Assembly (NCBI RefSeq): GCF_000298295.1
Contig: NZ_AMGM01000015.1
Coordinates: forward strand, 1 to 64,000
Source of the DNA: Cecembia lonarensis LW9
Lineage (GTDB): Bacteria; Bacteroidota; Bacteroidia; Cytophagales; Cyclobacteriaceae
DNA length: 64,000 nt
Reading direction: 5' to 3'
Shown here: positions 42,679 to 51,302 of the stretch, in pieces
Layout of the letters: the number at the start of each line of letters is the position of its first letter
Numbering within the stretch: the stretch's first letter is position 1
The notes under the pieces: model-generated
Database searches by the model: none
Told to the model about the DNA's origin: nothing
The model's input: only the letters and a program-made list of their open reading frames with translations
Program-made: the position numbers and the translations under genes

Positions 42679-43914
42679 ATGGAACCTATGAAGAGCAGAT
42701 GGTCTAAATGGAAAGAAAAACTGGATGTCCTATTTGAAAGAATAAAGGACAAATTATCCCTGCTTAAAAAAAAGGTAGGCATCATCGATGAGAGTGAACC
42801 CATTTCTTTCGATGTAGCAGAGTTTATGTCTGATACGCAACAGGCATTGGAAAAACTCCCAAATGACTATAGAGAAAAATGCGAAATCAAAGCCATTCAG
42901 GATAAGCATAATTTTCTTTTCAGGGAAGAGGAAATGGAAAAAATTGAAAAATGCCTGGAACATTGGAAAGAAGATCGTTTTGTTACAGCAGCCTTAGTAG
43001 GAGAAAAAGGGTCTGGCATCAGCTCTTTGGTCAATATATTCTTAGAGAACCATCCAGAACTTACAGTTCTACGTGCGGAAATTGATGATAAAATTTCAGA
43101 ACAGGATATATGCATGGAATGGCTTTCATCTTTACTTCAAAAGCATCTAGAGAATACCCAGATGGCCATACAAATCCTGCAGGATGAATTTGACGGCAAG
43201 GTCATTGTCTTGGAAAATCTCCAGCATCTTTTCCTCAAAAAAGTAGGCGGCTTTGAAGGCATTAGGACACTTTTTGATATCATAGCCAGTACAGGAAAGC
43301 AGGTTTTTTGGATCGGAGCACTCACCCCTTCATCTTGGAATTACCTGGACAAAACCGTATCCATCAGGAATTATTTCACTACTGATATTCACCTAAATGA
43401 TATTAAAGCGGATCAACTCAAACAACTATTTTTGAGTAAACATAAGGGCTACAAACTTAAAATTAAGCCTACGAAAGAAATTGCAAAGGATAAGTCTTTT
43501 AAAAAAATGTCTGATAAAGAACAACAGGAGTTTTTGGAGGAACAGTTTTTTTATATGCTCAATTCACTTTCACATGGCAACCTTACCTTAGCACAACTCT
43601 ACTGGGTGAGGGCCATATCTACTGTAGAAAATCACGAGGTACAGTTGGCCGATATTTCCAAAATTGAAACAGATTTTCTTGAAAACCTGAATCCTGAGCA
43701 GCTTTTCTCGCTGCAGCAAATGTTAATTCATGATGGACTGAACATAGAAGACTTTGCCAGCGTCACCAATCAACCCCTGCTTGTTTGCAGAAATACGTTG
43801 ATTCCTATGAGAGAAAAAGGCTTATTGATCCAACCATCTGAAAAATATACTATAAACCCTGTCCTTTATCAGCCTGTGTATCAATTACTAAAAGACAAAA
43901 ATTTCATCCATTAA
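42679..43914 (+). CDS. AAA-like P-loop protein with degenerate Walker A
   Basis: A 411-residue protein with a charged coiled-coil N-terminus (1-65), an AAA/STAND-like domain (about 75-300) and a C-terminal winged-helix-like part. The nucleotide loop reads GEKGSGISS (108-116): the catalytic Lys is replaced by Ile114. Walker B is KVIVLENLQ with Glu instead of Asp. This suggests a protein that binds nucleotide weakly or not at all. It sits 11 bases after the barrel gene and 10 bases before the mscS gene, so it may be a cytosolic partner of the channel. No specific family is recognised. Confidence 0.6.
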   Translation: MEPMKSRWSKWKEKLDVLFERIKDKLSLLKKKVGIIDESEPISFDVAEFMSDTQQALEKLPNDYREKCEIKAIQDKHNFLFREEEMEKIEKCLEHWKEDRFVTAALVGEKGSGISSLVNIFLENHPELTVLRAEIDDKISEQDICMEWLSSLLQKHLENTQMAIQILQDEFDGKVIVLENLQHLFLKKVGGFEGIRTLFDIIASTGKQVFWIGALTPSSWNYLDKTVSIRNYFTTDIHLNDIKADQLKQLFLSKHKGYKLKIKPTKEIAKDKSFKKMSDKEQQEFLEEQFFYMLNSLSHGNLTLAQLYWVRAISTVENHEVQLADISKIETDFLENLNPEQLFSLQQMLIHDGLNIEDFASVTNQPLLVCRNTLIPMREKGLLIQPSEKYTINPVLYQPVYQLLKDKNFIH

Positions 43915-43924
43915 TGCTAAACTT

Positions 43925-44797
43925 ATGCGGATACTTGAAACGGTATTGTTGATGACCCTAAGTCAGTTTGTTGTAGCACAGGACATGCCTGAGGTCGGTA
44001 AAGAGGTAAACCCTCAAGATGTGCTGGAGTTAATTTCAGTCAGCAGGATACTCTGGACCTTATTTTTCATTATTGCAGGCTATATTGCTGTTAAGATCGT
44101 CACCAAGGTCTTGGAATTTTTTGCTGAGAAAAGCTCTAAATTCCGAATCACGATCAAAGGTTTGATTCCTGTGATACGCATTTTGTTATGGACTGCCATT
44201 ATTTTTTGGATCATCAAGGGCATATTTAATCCTCCCATGGAGATGCTTTTGGCCGGCTTGGCATCCGTAGCGATAGCAGTTGGTTTAGCTGCTCAGGATT
44301 TACTTAAGAATGTATTCGGTGGCTTGATGGTTCTAATCGATAAACCCTTTCAGATCGGGGACAAAATACAAGTAGGTGAGCACTATGGAGAAGTCATGGA
44401 AATCGGTTTGAGGACTACACGCATTCAGACGCCTGACGATAGCATGGTGGTGATTCCCAATATGGAATTGATGAATTCTTCGGTATCCAACACAAACACA
44501 GGAGCCTTAGATTGCCAAGTAGTCACTGAAATATTTCTTCCCATCCATACCGACACACAAATCGCCCGTAAAATCGCCACAGAAGCGGCTCAGGTTTCCA
44601 AATACATTTACCTCAACAAACCCATCGTCGTGCTATTCAACAATGAAATGCACAATAAAAAGTCTTTCCTGAAAATGAAAGTAAAAGCTTATGTCATGGA
44701 TATCCGATATGAATTTCCCTTTCAGAGTGATATCACCGAGACGATTGTATCGGAACTTCTCAAACAAAGAGTCGTTCATCAGGAGGATTTGGAATGA
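43925..44797 (+). CDS. MscS-family mechanosensitive channel
   Basis: A 290-residue channel. A signal-like N-terminus (residues 1-18, cleavage possible near VVA-QDM) precedes about three helices; TM3 is the pore helix EMLLAGLASVAIAVGLAAQDLLKNVFGG. The beta domain has FQIGDKIQVG, GEVMEIGLRTTRIQTPDDSMVVIPNMELMNSSVSN, a textbook MscS sequence. It releases solutes on hypo-osmotic shock. Third gene of the barrel-ATPase-channel set. Its N-terminus is shorter than in MscK/MscM forms. Confidence 0.93.
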   Translation: MRILETVLLMTLSQFVVAQDMPEVGKEVNPQDVLELISVSRILWTLFFIIAGYIAVKIVTKVLEFFAEKSSKFRITIKGLIPVIRILLWTAIIFWIIKGIFNPPMEMLLAGLASVAIAVGLAAQDLLKNVFGGLMVLIDKPFQIGDKIQVGEHYGEVMEIGLRTTRIQTPDDSMVVIPNMELMNSSVSNTNTGALDCQVVTEIFLPIHTDTQIARKIATEAAQVSKYIYLNKPIVVLFNNEMHNKKSFLKMKVKAYVMDIRYEFPFQSDITETIVSELLKQRVVHQEDLE

Positions 44798-44932
44798 TAA
44801 TTTGGTGTTTTCAGGTCATTCCAGATCAGGATAATCTGTCATTGCTAGTATCAAATAAATTAGGAAATTGAAAGGAAATGACAATTCAACTTACTCAGGA
44901 TAGCCTTTGGCTTTCTTGAAATCCTACGATGA

Positions 44933-45940
44933 CTACCTGTAAAAGGATTTCACAAACTCATCCATCACCCGATTGGTCCTTGCTCCTGAGTATCCTGTGC
45001 TGGGACAGGTTCCCAACCCCAATAAATCCTCCACCACAGATTTGATCAGAGGTTGCTGAATATGGTATGGCAATTCCAGTTCAAAGTGCTGCCGGTCTTC
45101 CCCATCTTTTTCCAGAATAAACTCGCCTTTTCCAAAGGTTTCAAAGCAGATTTTTCCTTTACTGCCATAGATGGTAATCTCATCAACTTCGGCACTTTTG
45201 GAAGCCGTGAAACACCAATTGCCTGTACCTACTACCCCATTTTCAAAAATAAAACTTCCAACAACCAAGTCTTCGGCTTCATAAGCTTTGGCTTGATTGA
45301 CCGCAAATCCTTGTACCTTTTCTATTGGCCCAAAAAAGAAATCCAATAAGTCCAGTTGATGGGAAGCCAGATCGAAGAAATAACCTCCTCCTGAAATTTT
45401 AGGGTCGATCCTCCAATTGTTATCCAATTGTGCCACTACTTCTGGTTGAAGTACTTGCTTAAGATTAATATGAACTGTCCTGACATCCCCTATTGCTCCT
45501 TGCCACATCAATTTTTTGATCTGCAAAAAATGGGGCAATGCCCTTCTATAATAGGCCACATAAAGCGGTACTTTTGACTGCTCACAGGTCTCAATCATTG
45601 CCTTGCATTCGTCAAAATTCCTGGCCATGGGCTTTTCCACATACACAGGTTTACCAGCCAATGCAGCCATTTGGGTATAAGGCAAATGCATTTGAGGAGG
45701 CGTGGCGATATAAATCGCATTCACTTCCGGATCATTGACCAAGGCTTGTGCATCTGTATACCACTTGGGCACACCATGCCTTTGGGCATAATCCCTAACT
45801 TTTTCCTCATCCCTCCGCATCACAGCTACCAACTGACTGTTTGCCACCAAATTCATGGCTGGAGCTGATTTTTTTTCGCACACATTGCCAACACCTATTA
45901 CTCCCCACTGGACTTTATTTCCTGTTATTTTTTTCATCAT
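44933..45940 (-). CDS. Gfo/Idh/MocA-family NAD(P)-dependent oxidoreductase
   Basis: A 335-residue oxidoreductase. The Rossmann motif is GVIGVGNVCEKK (about 13-24), the EKPMARN motif (about 98-104) is the conserved nicotinamide-site Lys-Pro, and GGGYFFDLASHQLDLLDFF holds the catalytic His. Substrate is probably a sugar or inositol but cannot be read from sequence. The ATG at 45940 is used, with a second Met directly after. The gene stands alone, with no obvious operon partners. Confidence 0.9.
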   Translation of the reverse strand: MMKKITGNKVQWGVIGVGNVCEKKSAPAMNLVANSQLVAVMRRDEEKVRDYAQRHGVPKWYTDAQALVNDPEVNAIYIATPPQMHLPYTQMAALAGKPVYVEKPMARNFDECKAMIETCEQSKVPLYVAYYRRALPHFLQIKKLMWQGAIGDVRTVHINLKQVLQPEVVAQLDNNWRIDPKISGGGYFFDLASHQLDLLDFFFGPIEKVQGFAVNQAKAYEAEDLVVGSFIFENGVVGTGNWCFTASKSAEVDEITIYGSKGKICFETFGKGEFILEKDGEDRQHFELELPYHIQQPLIKSVVEDLLGLGTCPSTGYSGARTNRVMDEFVKSFYR

Positions 45941-46091
45941 AGAAAGATAAGGAACTTTTTCCGGGATATTTTCGAGTTTTTCGCAACCTGATTTCTGGAA
46001 ATTTTTTTTTTAAATATGTAAAATAAACCAAAAACCTGTAAATTTAGTAAGCTATATCCATCAACAAGATTACTTTTAAACTGTATATTTT

Positions 46092-46619
46092 ATGACCGAA
46101 AAATTAAAATTTCCCGTAGGGTCTTTTAGGGTCCAGGGTGAGTTTTCTGAGAGTCAGATCAAATCATTTATCCAGGATATCAAAGACTTCCCAAAACTTC
46201 TCAAAAATGAAATACAAAACTTAAGCGAGAAAGAAATTGATACCTCCTATCGACCAGAAGGCTGGACCATTAGACAGGTAATACATCACTGTGCGGATTC
46301 CCATATGAACAGTTTTATCCGCTTTAAATTGGCCCTGACTGAAGATAATCCTACCATAAAAGGCTACCATGAAGATATATGGGCCCTGGGAAACGATTAT
46401 ACTCAGATGCCTATCGTCTCCTCCATTCAAATTTTGGAAGGCCTACATGCGAGGTGGACTAAACTGCTGGAATCCATGCGCCCGGAAGATTATAAGAGAA
46501 CTTTTTATCATCCGGAAATGAAAAAAGAAGTGGCCTTGGATAGGAATCTGGCCCTCTATTCCTGGCATTGCAAACACCATCTAGGGCATATCAAACTCAT
46601 CTCTCAGAGAAATAATTAA
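46092..46619 (+). CDS. YfiT/DinB-family putative bacillithiol S-transferase
   Basis: A 175-residue four-helix DinB-fold protein. Conserved parts of the YfiT/BstA group: GWTIRQVIHHCADSHMNSFIRFKLAL (about 58-83), VAL..NLALYSWHCKHHLGHI (metal ligands His). The known members use a low-molecular-weight thiol, bacillithiol, as co-substrate. No bacillithiol biosynthesis gene is in the window. It stands alone between unrelated genes. Confidence 0.85.
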   Translation: MTEKLKFPVGSFRVQGEFSESQIKSFIQDIKDFPKLLKNEIQNLSEKEIDTSYRPEGWTIRQVIHHCADSHMNSFIRFKLALTEDNPTIKGYHEDIWALGNDYTQMPIVSSIQILEGLHARWTKLLESMRPEDYKRTFYHPEMKKEVALDRNLALYSWHCKHHLGHIKLISQRNN

Positions 46620-46670
46620 ATCCGTCAAAAAGCTGTTGGAATTTGATGGGTTTGGACTTAGTTTCAAGCC

Positions 46671-47519
46671 ATGATTAAATTAATAGAGTGCCCTCGAGAT
46701 GCCATGCAGGGAATGGAAGGCTTCATAGATACCGCGATCAAGGCTGCCTATATCAATCAATTGTTGGAAGTAGGATTTGATACCATAGATTTTGGAAGTT
46801 TTGTAAGCCCGAAGGCTATCCCCCAAATGCGGGATACCGCCGAAGTACTTTCCTTATTGGATCTCCATCGGTCAAAGTCCAAATTATTGGCTATCGTTGC
46901 CAATACAAGAGGTGCCGAAGATGCCTTGCAATTTGAAGAAATCGATTATTTGGGCTTTCCATTGTCCGTATCTGAAACTTTTCAACAAAGGAACACCAAC
47001 AAATCCATGGCAGAAGCACTTCGGGCGGTGGAAGAAATCCAAAATTTGTGCGAGGTAAAAGGTAAGGCCTTGGTTACTTACCTCAGCATGGGCTTTGGTA
47101 ATCCTTATGGAGACCCTTATGCTCCCGATTTGGTTGCAAGTTTTGTAAAGCATCTTGATGACTTGGAGATTAGGATAATTTCCTTTGCGGATACCATAGG
47201 TTCCGCTGTTCCAGAATTGATTGCAGCGCTTTTTCAAGTCAATGCGCAAACCTATCCTCAAATAGAATTTGGCCTTCATTTGCACTCAAGGCCGCAGGAC
47301 TTAAAAGCAAAAATTGAGGCTGCCTTGGCAGTTGGCTGCAATAGATTTGATGGCGCCCTGAGAGGCTTTGGAGGCTGCCCCATGGCCAAAGATGAACTCG
47401 TGGGTAATGTGGCCACAGAATCTCTGATTCAGATCTTGGAAAGCAAAGGTTTAAATACCGGCATTGATAAGGCAGAATTTTCAGAAGCCATGAAATTGGC
47501 CCAAGTAGTTTTTGGGTAA
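46671..47519 (+). CDS. Hydroxymethylglutaryl-CoA lyase
   Basis: A 282-residue TIM barrel. Known reaction: HMG-CoA to acetoacetate and acetyl-CoA (leucine and ketone-body metabolism). Visible signatures: IECPRDAMQG at the start (short form lacking the usual preceding segment), FVSPKAIPQM, FADTIGSA, GLHLHSR (metal-binding His pair) and GALRGFGGCPMA with the active Cys. The member is shorter than mammalian enzymes but of normal bacterial length. Confidence 0.92.
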   Translation: MIKLIECPRDAMQGMEGFIDTAIKAAYINQLLEVGFDTIDFGSFVSPKAIPQMRDTAEVLSLLDLHRSKSKLLAIVANTRGAEDALQFEEIDYLGFPLSVSETFQQRNTNKSMAEALRAVEEIQNLCEVKGKALVTYLSMGFGNPYGDPYAPDLVASFVKHLDDLEIRIISFADTIGSAVPELIAALFQVNAQTYPQIEFGLHLHSRPQDLKAKIEAALAVGCNRFDGALRGFGGCPMAKDELVGNVATESLIQILESKGLNTGIDKAEFSEAMKLAQVVFG

Positions 47520-47585
47520 TCTACCAAAAATTACAACCGTTAACAGGAAAACATGCCTACCCCAAGAAGATTCATTTATCTTTGA

Positions 47586-48161
47586 ATGCAAATGCCAAAT
47601 TCCCGTATTTCCAATATAGCTACCCATACAAGAATCCATAGAAGAATCCATAAATGGATCAGTCTTCCTTTTGTCTTTTTCCTGCTGCTTATTGGGATTA
47701 CTGCTATACTTCTAGCTTGGAAAAAGGAAATGCGACTGATACCCAAAACCCAAAAAACGAAGGTTGAAAATCCCTTGGAATGGATTCCCGTGGAGCGCAT
47801 TATGGAAATCGGAACGACGTTTATGATGGACAGTTTGCAAAAGTCTCATGAAATAGACCGTTTGGATATCCGTCCTGATAAAGGCATTATTAAAATTGTT
47901 TTCAAATATCATTTTACAGAGGTGCAGGTAGACGGATACTCCGGAGAAATTCTTTCTGTCAGTCAAAGGAATTCGGACTTGATAGAAAAGATCCATGATG
48001 GCAGTATTTTGGATTTTTTATTGAAATCAGACTCAGAAAACAGCAAGTTGGTTTATTCAACACTAACCTCATTGGCACTGATCATATTGGGCATCTCAGG
48101 ATTTTACCTGTGGTACAACCCCAAAAAAATCAAAAGCATCAAAAAAAGAGGTTACTCTTAG
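47586..48161 (+). CDS. PepSY-associated membrane protein
   Basis: A 191-residue protein with one helix near the N-terminus (about 25-43, preceded by HRRIHKWISLP as in PepSY_TM proteins), a soluble middle part of the PepSY type (EIDRLDIRPDKGIIKIVF, EVQVDGYSGEILSV), and a second helix near the C-terminus (about 158-177, ISGFYLWYNPKKIKS). Such proteins are often linked to iron uptake or reductase systems. No such neighbour is present here, so the role remains open. Confidence 0.8.
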   Translation: MQMPNSRISNIATHTRIHRRIHKWISLPFVFFLLLIGITAILLAWKKEMRLIPKTQKTKVENPLEWIPVERIMEIGTTFMMDSLQKSHEIDRLDIRPDKGIIKIVFKYHFTEVQVDGYSGEILSVSQRNSDLIEKIHDGSILDFLLKSDSENSKLVYSTLTSLALIILGISGFYLWYNPKKIKSIKKRGYS

Positions 48162-48209
48162 CGCTATTACCCCTGATAGAGGGATTGCTACCGCTTAGAA
48201 GTAACCTCG

Positions 48210-48225
48210 AAAGCCAAAGGCTTTT
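48210..48225. terminator. Bidirectional terminator between convergent genes
   Basis: AAAGCC (48210-48215), loop AAA, GGCTTTT (48219-48225). It lies between the PepSY gene (plus) and the Usp gene (minus) and could serve both, with short U-tracts. Confidence 0.55.
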
Positions 48226-48236
48226 CTGGCTGGGAT

Positions 48237-49064
48237 TTATTCAAATTTAACGCTCAAGACAGGAATATCTGACTTGAACAATACGGTATCTGTAACACCT
48301 ATTTGATATGCTGATTTGGATTTTCGATTGGATGAGGCTAATCCGATTAATCCGATTTTATTGTTTTCAGCAAACTCAATGATACCGGACTCCGCGTCTT
48401 GGTGATTGTAAATGTGCTTATGGATCACCATGTCCTCTAAGCCTTTGGAATAGCCATCCATTTTTTTCAAGGCATCTGCACTATTGGTAAATCCACTAGG
48501 TGTATTGATGAAGAGAAAATTAACGGAAGTCTGAAATTCCTTGATAAAGGGTTTCATTTTAACAAAGGCGGGTCTAGAATCTTCATTGAACATGGAAGCA
48601 AAAGCCATTTTTCTGAAATGATTGCCGTTCATAGCTTTTTTGACTGCCAAGACCGGGCAATCTGCATGACGCAATACTTTTTGCAAATTCGAACCCACAA
48701 ATTTTTCATTGGTATGCCCTTTACCATAGGCACCGATTACAATGAGATCAGCTTTTTGTTTTTGGGCAATTTCTACAATTTTTTCATGTGGAACCCCCAC
48801 TTCTACAACCGACTCAACAGGCACGCCTCCAAGTTTGTGATCCATGACAAATGCCCTTAGTTTATCCTTTGCCTCAGCTTCGGCATCCAGGATATCAGGA
48901 TGACTTTTTCTTCTATCAGCACTAAGGTTTTTCCAGTCCAGTGCAGAAGTCACGACATTAATGCAAGTGATGCTACTGTTGCCTTTATTGGCTATTTTCA
49001 ATGCAGACAGAAAAGCATTATCAGCGTAAGAAGAGAAATCGATAGGAACAATAATTCGTTTCAT
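48237..49064 (-). CDS. Tandem universal stress protein
   Basis: A 275-residue protein with two Usp domains (about 1-145 and 150-275). The first has the ATP-binding pattern GAYGKG...VGSNLQKVL typical of UspA; the second is degenerate (GLASSNRKSKSAYQIGVT). Usp proteins help survival under starvation, low oxygen or respiratory stress. A TGAT-GAAA-GTCA site lies 61 bases upstream of the ATG, so control by an Fnr-type regulator is possible. Confidence 0.9.
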   Translation of the reverse strand: MKRIIVPIDFSSYADNAFLSALKIANKGNSSITCINVVTSALDWKNLSADRRKSHPDILDAEAEAKDKLRAFVMDHKLGGVPVESVVEVGVPHEKIVEIAQKQKADLIVIGAYGKGHTNEKFVGSNLQKVLRHADCPVLAVKKAMNGNHFRKMAFASMFNEDSRPAFVKMKPFIKEFQTSVNFLFINTPSGFTNSADALKKMDGYSKGLEDMVIHKHIYNHQDAESGIIEFAENNKIGLIGLASSNRKSKSAYQIGVTDTVLFKSDIPVLSVKFE

Positions 49065-49124
49065 AGTGCGTGGTCATTTGGTTTAAATATGCTTAAAGAT
49101 CAGCATTTTGGCTTTTCAAAATAC

Positions 49125-49136
49125 TGATGAAAGTCA
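49125..49136 (-). promoter_or_regulatory. Fnr-type site upstream of the Usp gene
   Basis: TGAT-GAAA-GTCA lies in the gap between the divergent Usp and SDR genes. It matches the core seen before the copper receptor, 594-aa and nrdD genes, but no TAnnTTTG element is found at the class II distance, only ATCTTTAA. Confidence 0.4.
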
Positions 49137-49215
49137 TATTATCACCTGATTCTTTCCATTAAGTAAACGAAGAATAGTAGGTAATTTTGATCAAACCAAA
49201 AACCAATAACCCAAT

Positions 49216-49977
49216 ATGTTATTAAAAGGAAAATATGCGATCATCACCGGAGGCTCAGGAGGTATAGGCTTGGCTACAGCCAACATGTATTTAGAGGAAG
49301 GAGCTGCAGGAATTTTGTTGGTGGATCTCAATAAAGAGAATCTGGAGGAAGTGAAGCAAAAAATAAACAATGATAAGGTTCATACTTTTGTGGCTGATGT
49401 AAGTAAGGCCGATCAAGTAAAAGCCTACACCGATAAAGCTGTAGCATTATTTGGCCAAATCGACGTTGTTTTTTTGAATGCCGGAACAGAGGGAGTGGTC
49501 AAGTCCTTGACGGAATATTCGGAAGAGGAGTTTGATCTGGTGCTTGACGTGAATGTGAAAGGCGCATGGTTGGGCATGAAGTATGCTTTCCCTTATATGG
49601 AAAAAAATGGCGGATCTATTCTCATTACCTCATCTGTCGCAGGAGTAAGAGGTACAGCCAAAATGATTGCTTACACCGCTAGCAAGCATGCGGTAATTGG
49701 CGCCATGCGGGTAGCTGCCAAAGAAGGGGCGCCTAACAATATTAGAGTTAACACCATTCACCCGGGTCCTGTTGAGAACAGGATGATGCGTTCTTTGGAA
49801 GACCAATTTGCACCTGGTGCTGGAGCAGAAGTTAAAAAAGGATTTGAAAGCATGGTGCCCCTGGGCAGGTATGCTGTAAATGAAGATATTGCACATATGG
49901 CTGTCTTTCTGGCATCCGATAATGCAAAATACATAACCGGAGCCGTACATATGGTTGACGGTGGTTTTAGTGCTTAA
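49216..49977 (+). CDS. Short-chain dehydrogenase/reductase
   Basis: A 253-residue classical SDR. Cofactor motif TGGSGGIGLATA (11-22), VFLNAGTEG (the NNAG counterpart), catalytic Ser in ITSSVAGVRG, and YTASK with Tyr and Lys. The C-terminal end ITGAVHMVDGGFSA is typical. An Asp at the end of beta 2 (LLVDLNK) indicates NAD+ preference. Substrate unknown. It is followed by a terminator and then a second Crp/Fnr gene. Confidence 0.92.
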   Translation: MLLKGKYAIITGGSGGIGLATANMYLEEGAAGILLVDLNKENLEEVKQKINNDKVHTFVADVSKADQVKAYTDKAVALFGQIDVVFLNAGTEGVVKSLTEYSEEEFDLVLDVNVKGAWLGMKYAFPYMEKNGGSILITSSVAGVRGTAKMIAYTASKHAVIGAMRVAAKEGAPNNIRVNTIHPGPVENRMMRSLEDQFAPGAGAEVKKGFESMVPLGRYAVNEDIAHMAVFLASDNAKYITGAVHMVDGGFSA

Positions 49978-50001
49978 TTAATAGGTTTGGTGGTTGAAAA
50001 G

Positions 50002-50027
50002 GGCCGGGTATTTTATCAGGCCTTTTT
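50002..50027 (+). terminator. Intrinsic terminator of the SDR gene
   Basis: GGCC (50002-50005) pairs with GGCC (50019-50022), extended by AAAA with TTTT across one bulge, then a T-rich end to 50027. Confidence 0.6.
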
Positions 50028-50091
50028 CTATTGTAACTTTTATCACTAAATTGGGGCAAAGTCAAATCCTATTTTTAACAAAATTTTGACC

Positions 50092-50748
50092 ATGGAATTA
50101 GAGGATCTTAAGCAGAAATTACCCAATATCACCGACCCCAATTTATTAAACGCACTATTGGAATATAGTGCTATTTATGAATTCCAAGCAGGGAAAATCA
50201 TCACTGAACCCGGACAATTTATCAAAATGGTGCCCATTGTCCTGGAAGGAGCCATCAAAATCCTACGAATGGATGAAGATGGTAAGGAACTATTCCTTTA
50301 TTATCTGGAGCCAGGTGAAACCTGCGCCCTGTCCCTGACCTGTTGCTCTGCCTCAAGACCCAGTGAAATCAAGGCAGTGGCTGAAGAAAAAACGGTAATT
50401 TTGGGTGTCCCAATTGCTAAACATGAGGAATTCACAGACAAGTACAAGCAATGGAAAGATTTTGTATCCATGACCTACCAGACCAGATTTCAGGAAATGT
50501 TGGTAGCCTTAGATGCGGTGGCTTTCAAAAGAATGGATGAACGGCTGATGCGTTACATCGTCACTAAAATGAAACAATACAAAGCCAATGAACTGAACAT
50601 CACCCATCAGGAAATTGCCAATGAATTGGGCACCTCCAGAGAAGTGATCTCCAGACTTTTGAAGCAATTGGAGAAGAAAAAGTGGATTGAATTGGGCAGG
50701 AATGTGATTTACATCAGGGATGATTTTGAAGAATTGATCAGTGCTTAA
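50092..50748 (+). CDS. Crp/Fnr-family regulator, second paralogue
   Basis: A 218-residue regulator with a cyclic-nucleotide-binding fold (about 15-130) and a C-terminal HTH (HQEIANELGTSREVISRLLKQLEKKKWI). There is no N-terminal cysteine cluster, but Cys residues sit inside the sensory domain in ETCALSLTCC. The recognition helix has E-x-x-S-R as in Fnr, so it could compete for or share TGAT-N4-ATCA sites with the regulator at 21580. The ATG at 50092 fits better than the TTG at 50086. Confidence 0.85.
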   Translation: MELEDLKQKLPNITDPNLLNALLEYSAIYEFQAGKIITEPGQFIKMVPIVLEGAIKILRMDEDGKELFLYYLEPGETCALSLTCCSASRPSEIKAVAEEKTVILGVPIAKHEEFTDKYKQWKDFVSMTYQTRFQEMLVALDAVAFKRMDERLMRYIVTKMKQYKANELNITHQEIANELGTSREVISRLLKQLEKKKWIELGRNVIYIRDDFEELISA

Positions 50749-50819
50749 GGGCTATCAGTGACAGAAATGTGCCTCGCCCTGAGACATTAAAATTTACAAT
50801 TACAGAAAGGCAATGACAT

Positions 50820-51130
50820 CTAGCAAACCGTCATACTGATCCGCCACAGGCGGAGAAGTATCTCCCATAAAATAGGAGACCCTTCGCTTCACTCAGGGTG
50901 ACGGGCGTGAAGTTCTGTCATTGGTAGTGAAGGGAAAGCCTACCCCGATCCTTTCGGGGAGTCTCCCAAAATATAGGAGATTCCCCGTAATGCTACGGGG
51001 CAAGCTTTCACCTCCGCAGGCTGCGGTTACCAATGACAGAAATGTACGTCACCCTGACGAAGGAAGGGTCTCCCAAAATATGGGGGATCCTTCATCCTCG
51101 TTCCTCGGATTCAGGATGACGGTGGGGAAT
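50820..51130. repeat. Mosaic of GTCATCCTGA-type interspersed repeats
   Basis: About 310 bases made of short modules: TCTCCCA(T)AAAATA(T)AGGAGA, CCCGATCCTTTCGGGG, CCCCGTAATGCTACGGGG, CTCCGCAGGCTGCGG, and CACCCTGACGAAGG. The part 50932-51030 recurs as the reverse complement at 59333-59430. The hairpins CCCGAT/ATCGGG type are evident by eye. Such modules are widespread in Cytophagales genomes. No gene is visible here. Confidence 0.8.
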
Positions 51131-51183
51131 GTCATTACCTTTCTGTAAATACCAAATTATAAAATCTTAATGTGAAGAAAAAG

Positions 51184-51228
51184 AAGGATTGCAAATCCTT
51201 TGTACCGCTCCTCGGGATTACAAATCCC
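51184..51228. repeat. REP-like palindromic repeat, copy 4
   Basis: Two hairpins: AAGGATT-GCA-AATCCTT (51184-51200) and GGGATT-ACA-AATCCC (51214-51228), separated by ACCGCTCCTC, which also occurs at 25310. The core GATT-N3-AATC is identical in the copy at 32546. Confidence 0.75.
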
Positions 51229-51243
51229 AAAGAGCAAGAAAAA

Positions 51244-51270
51244 AAAATGCCGCCCATAAGACGGCATTTT
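51244..51270 (-). terminator. Intrinsic terminator of the carbonic anhydrase gene
   Basis: AAAATGCCG (51244-51252) and CGGCATTTT (51262-51270) with a 9-base loop, then T-rich on both strands. It lies 33 bases beyond the carbonic anhydrase stop on the minus strand. Confidence 0.88.
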
Positions 51271-51302
51271 TTGCTTTGATCATATGTCGATCAATCAAAA
51301 AA

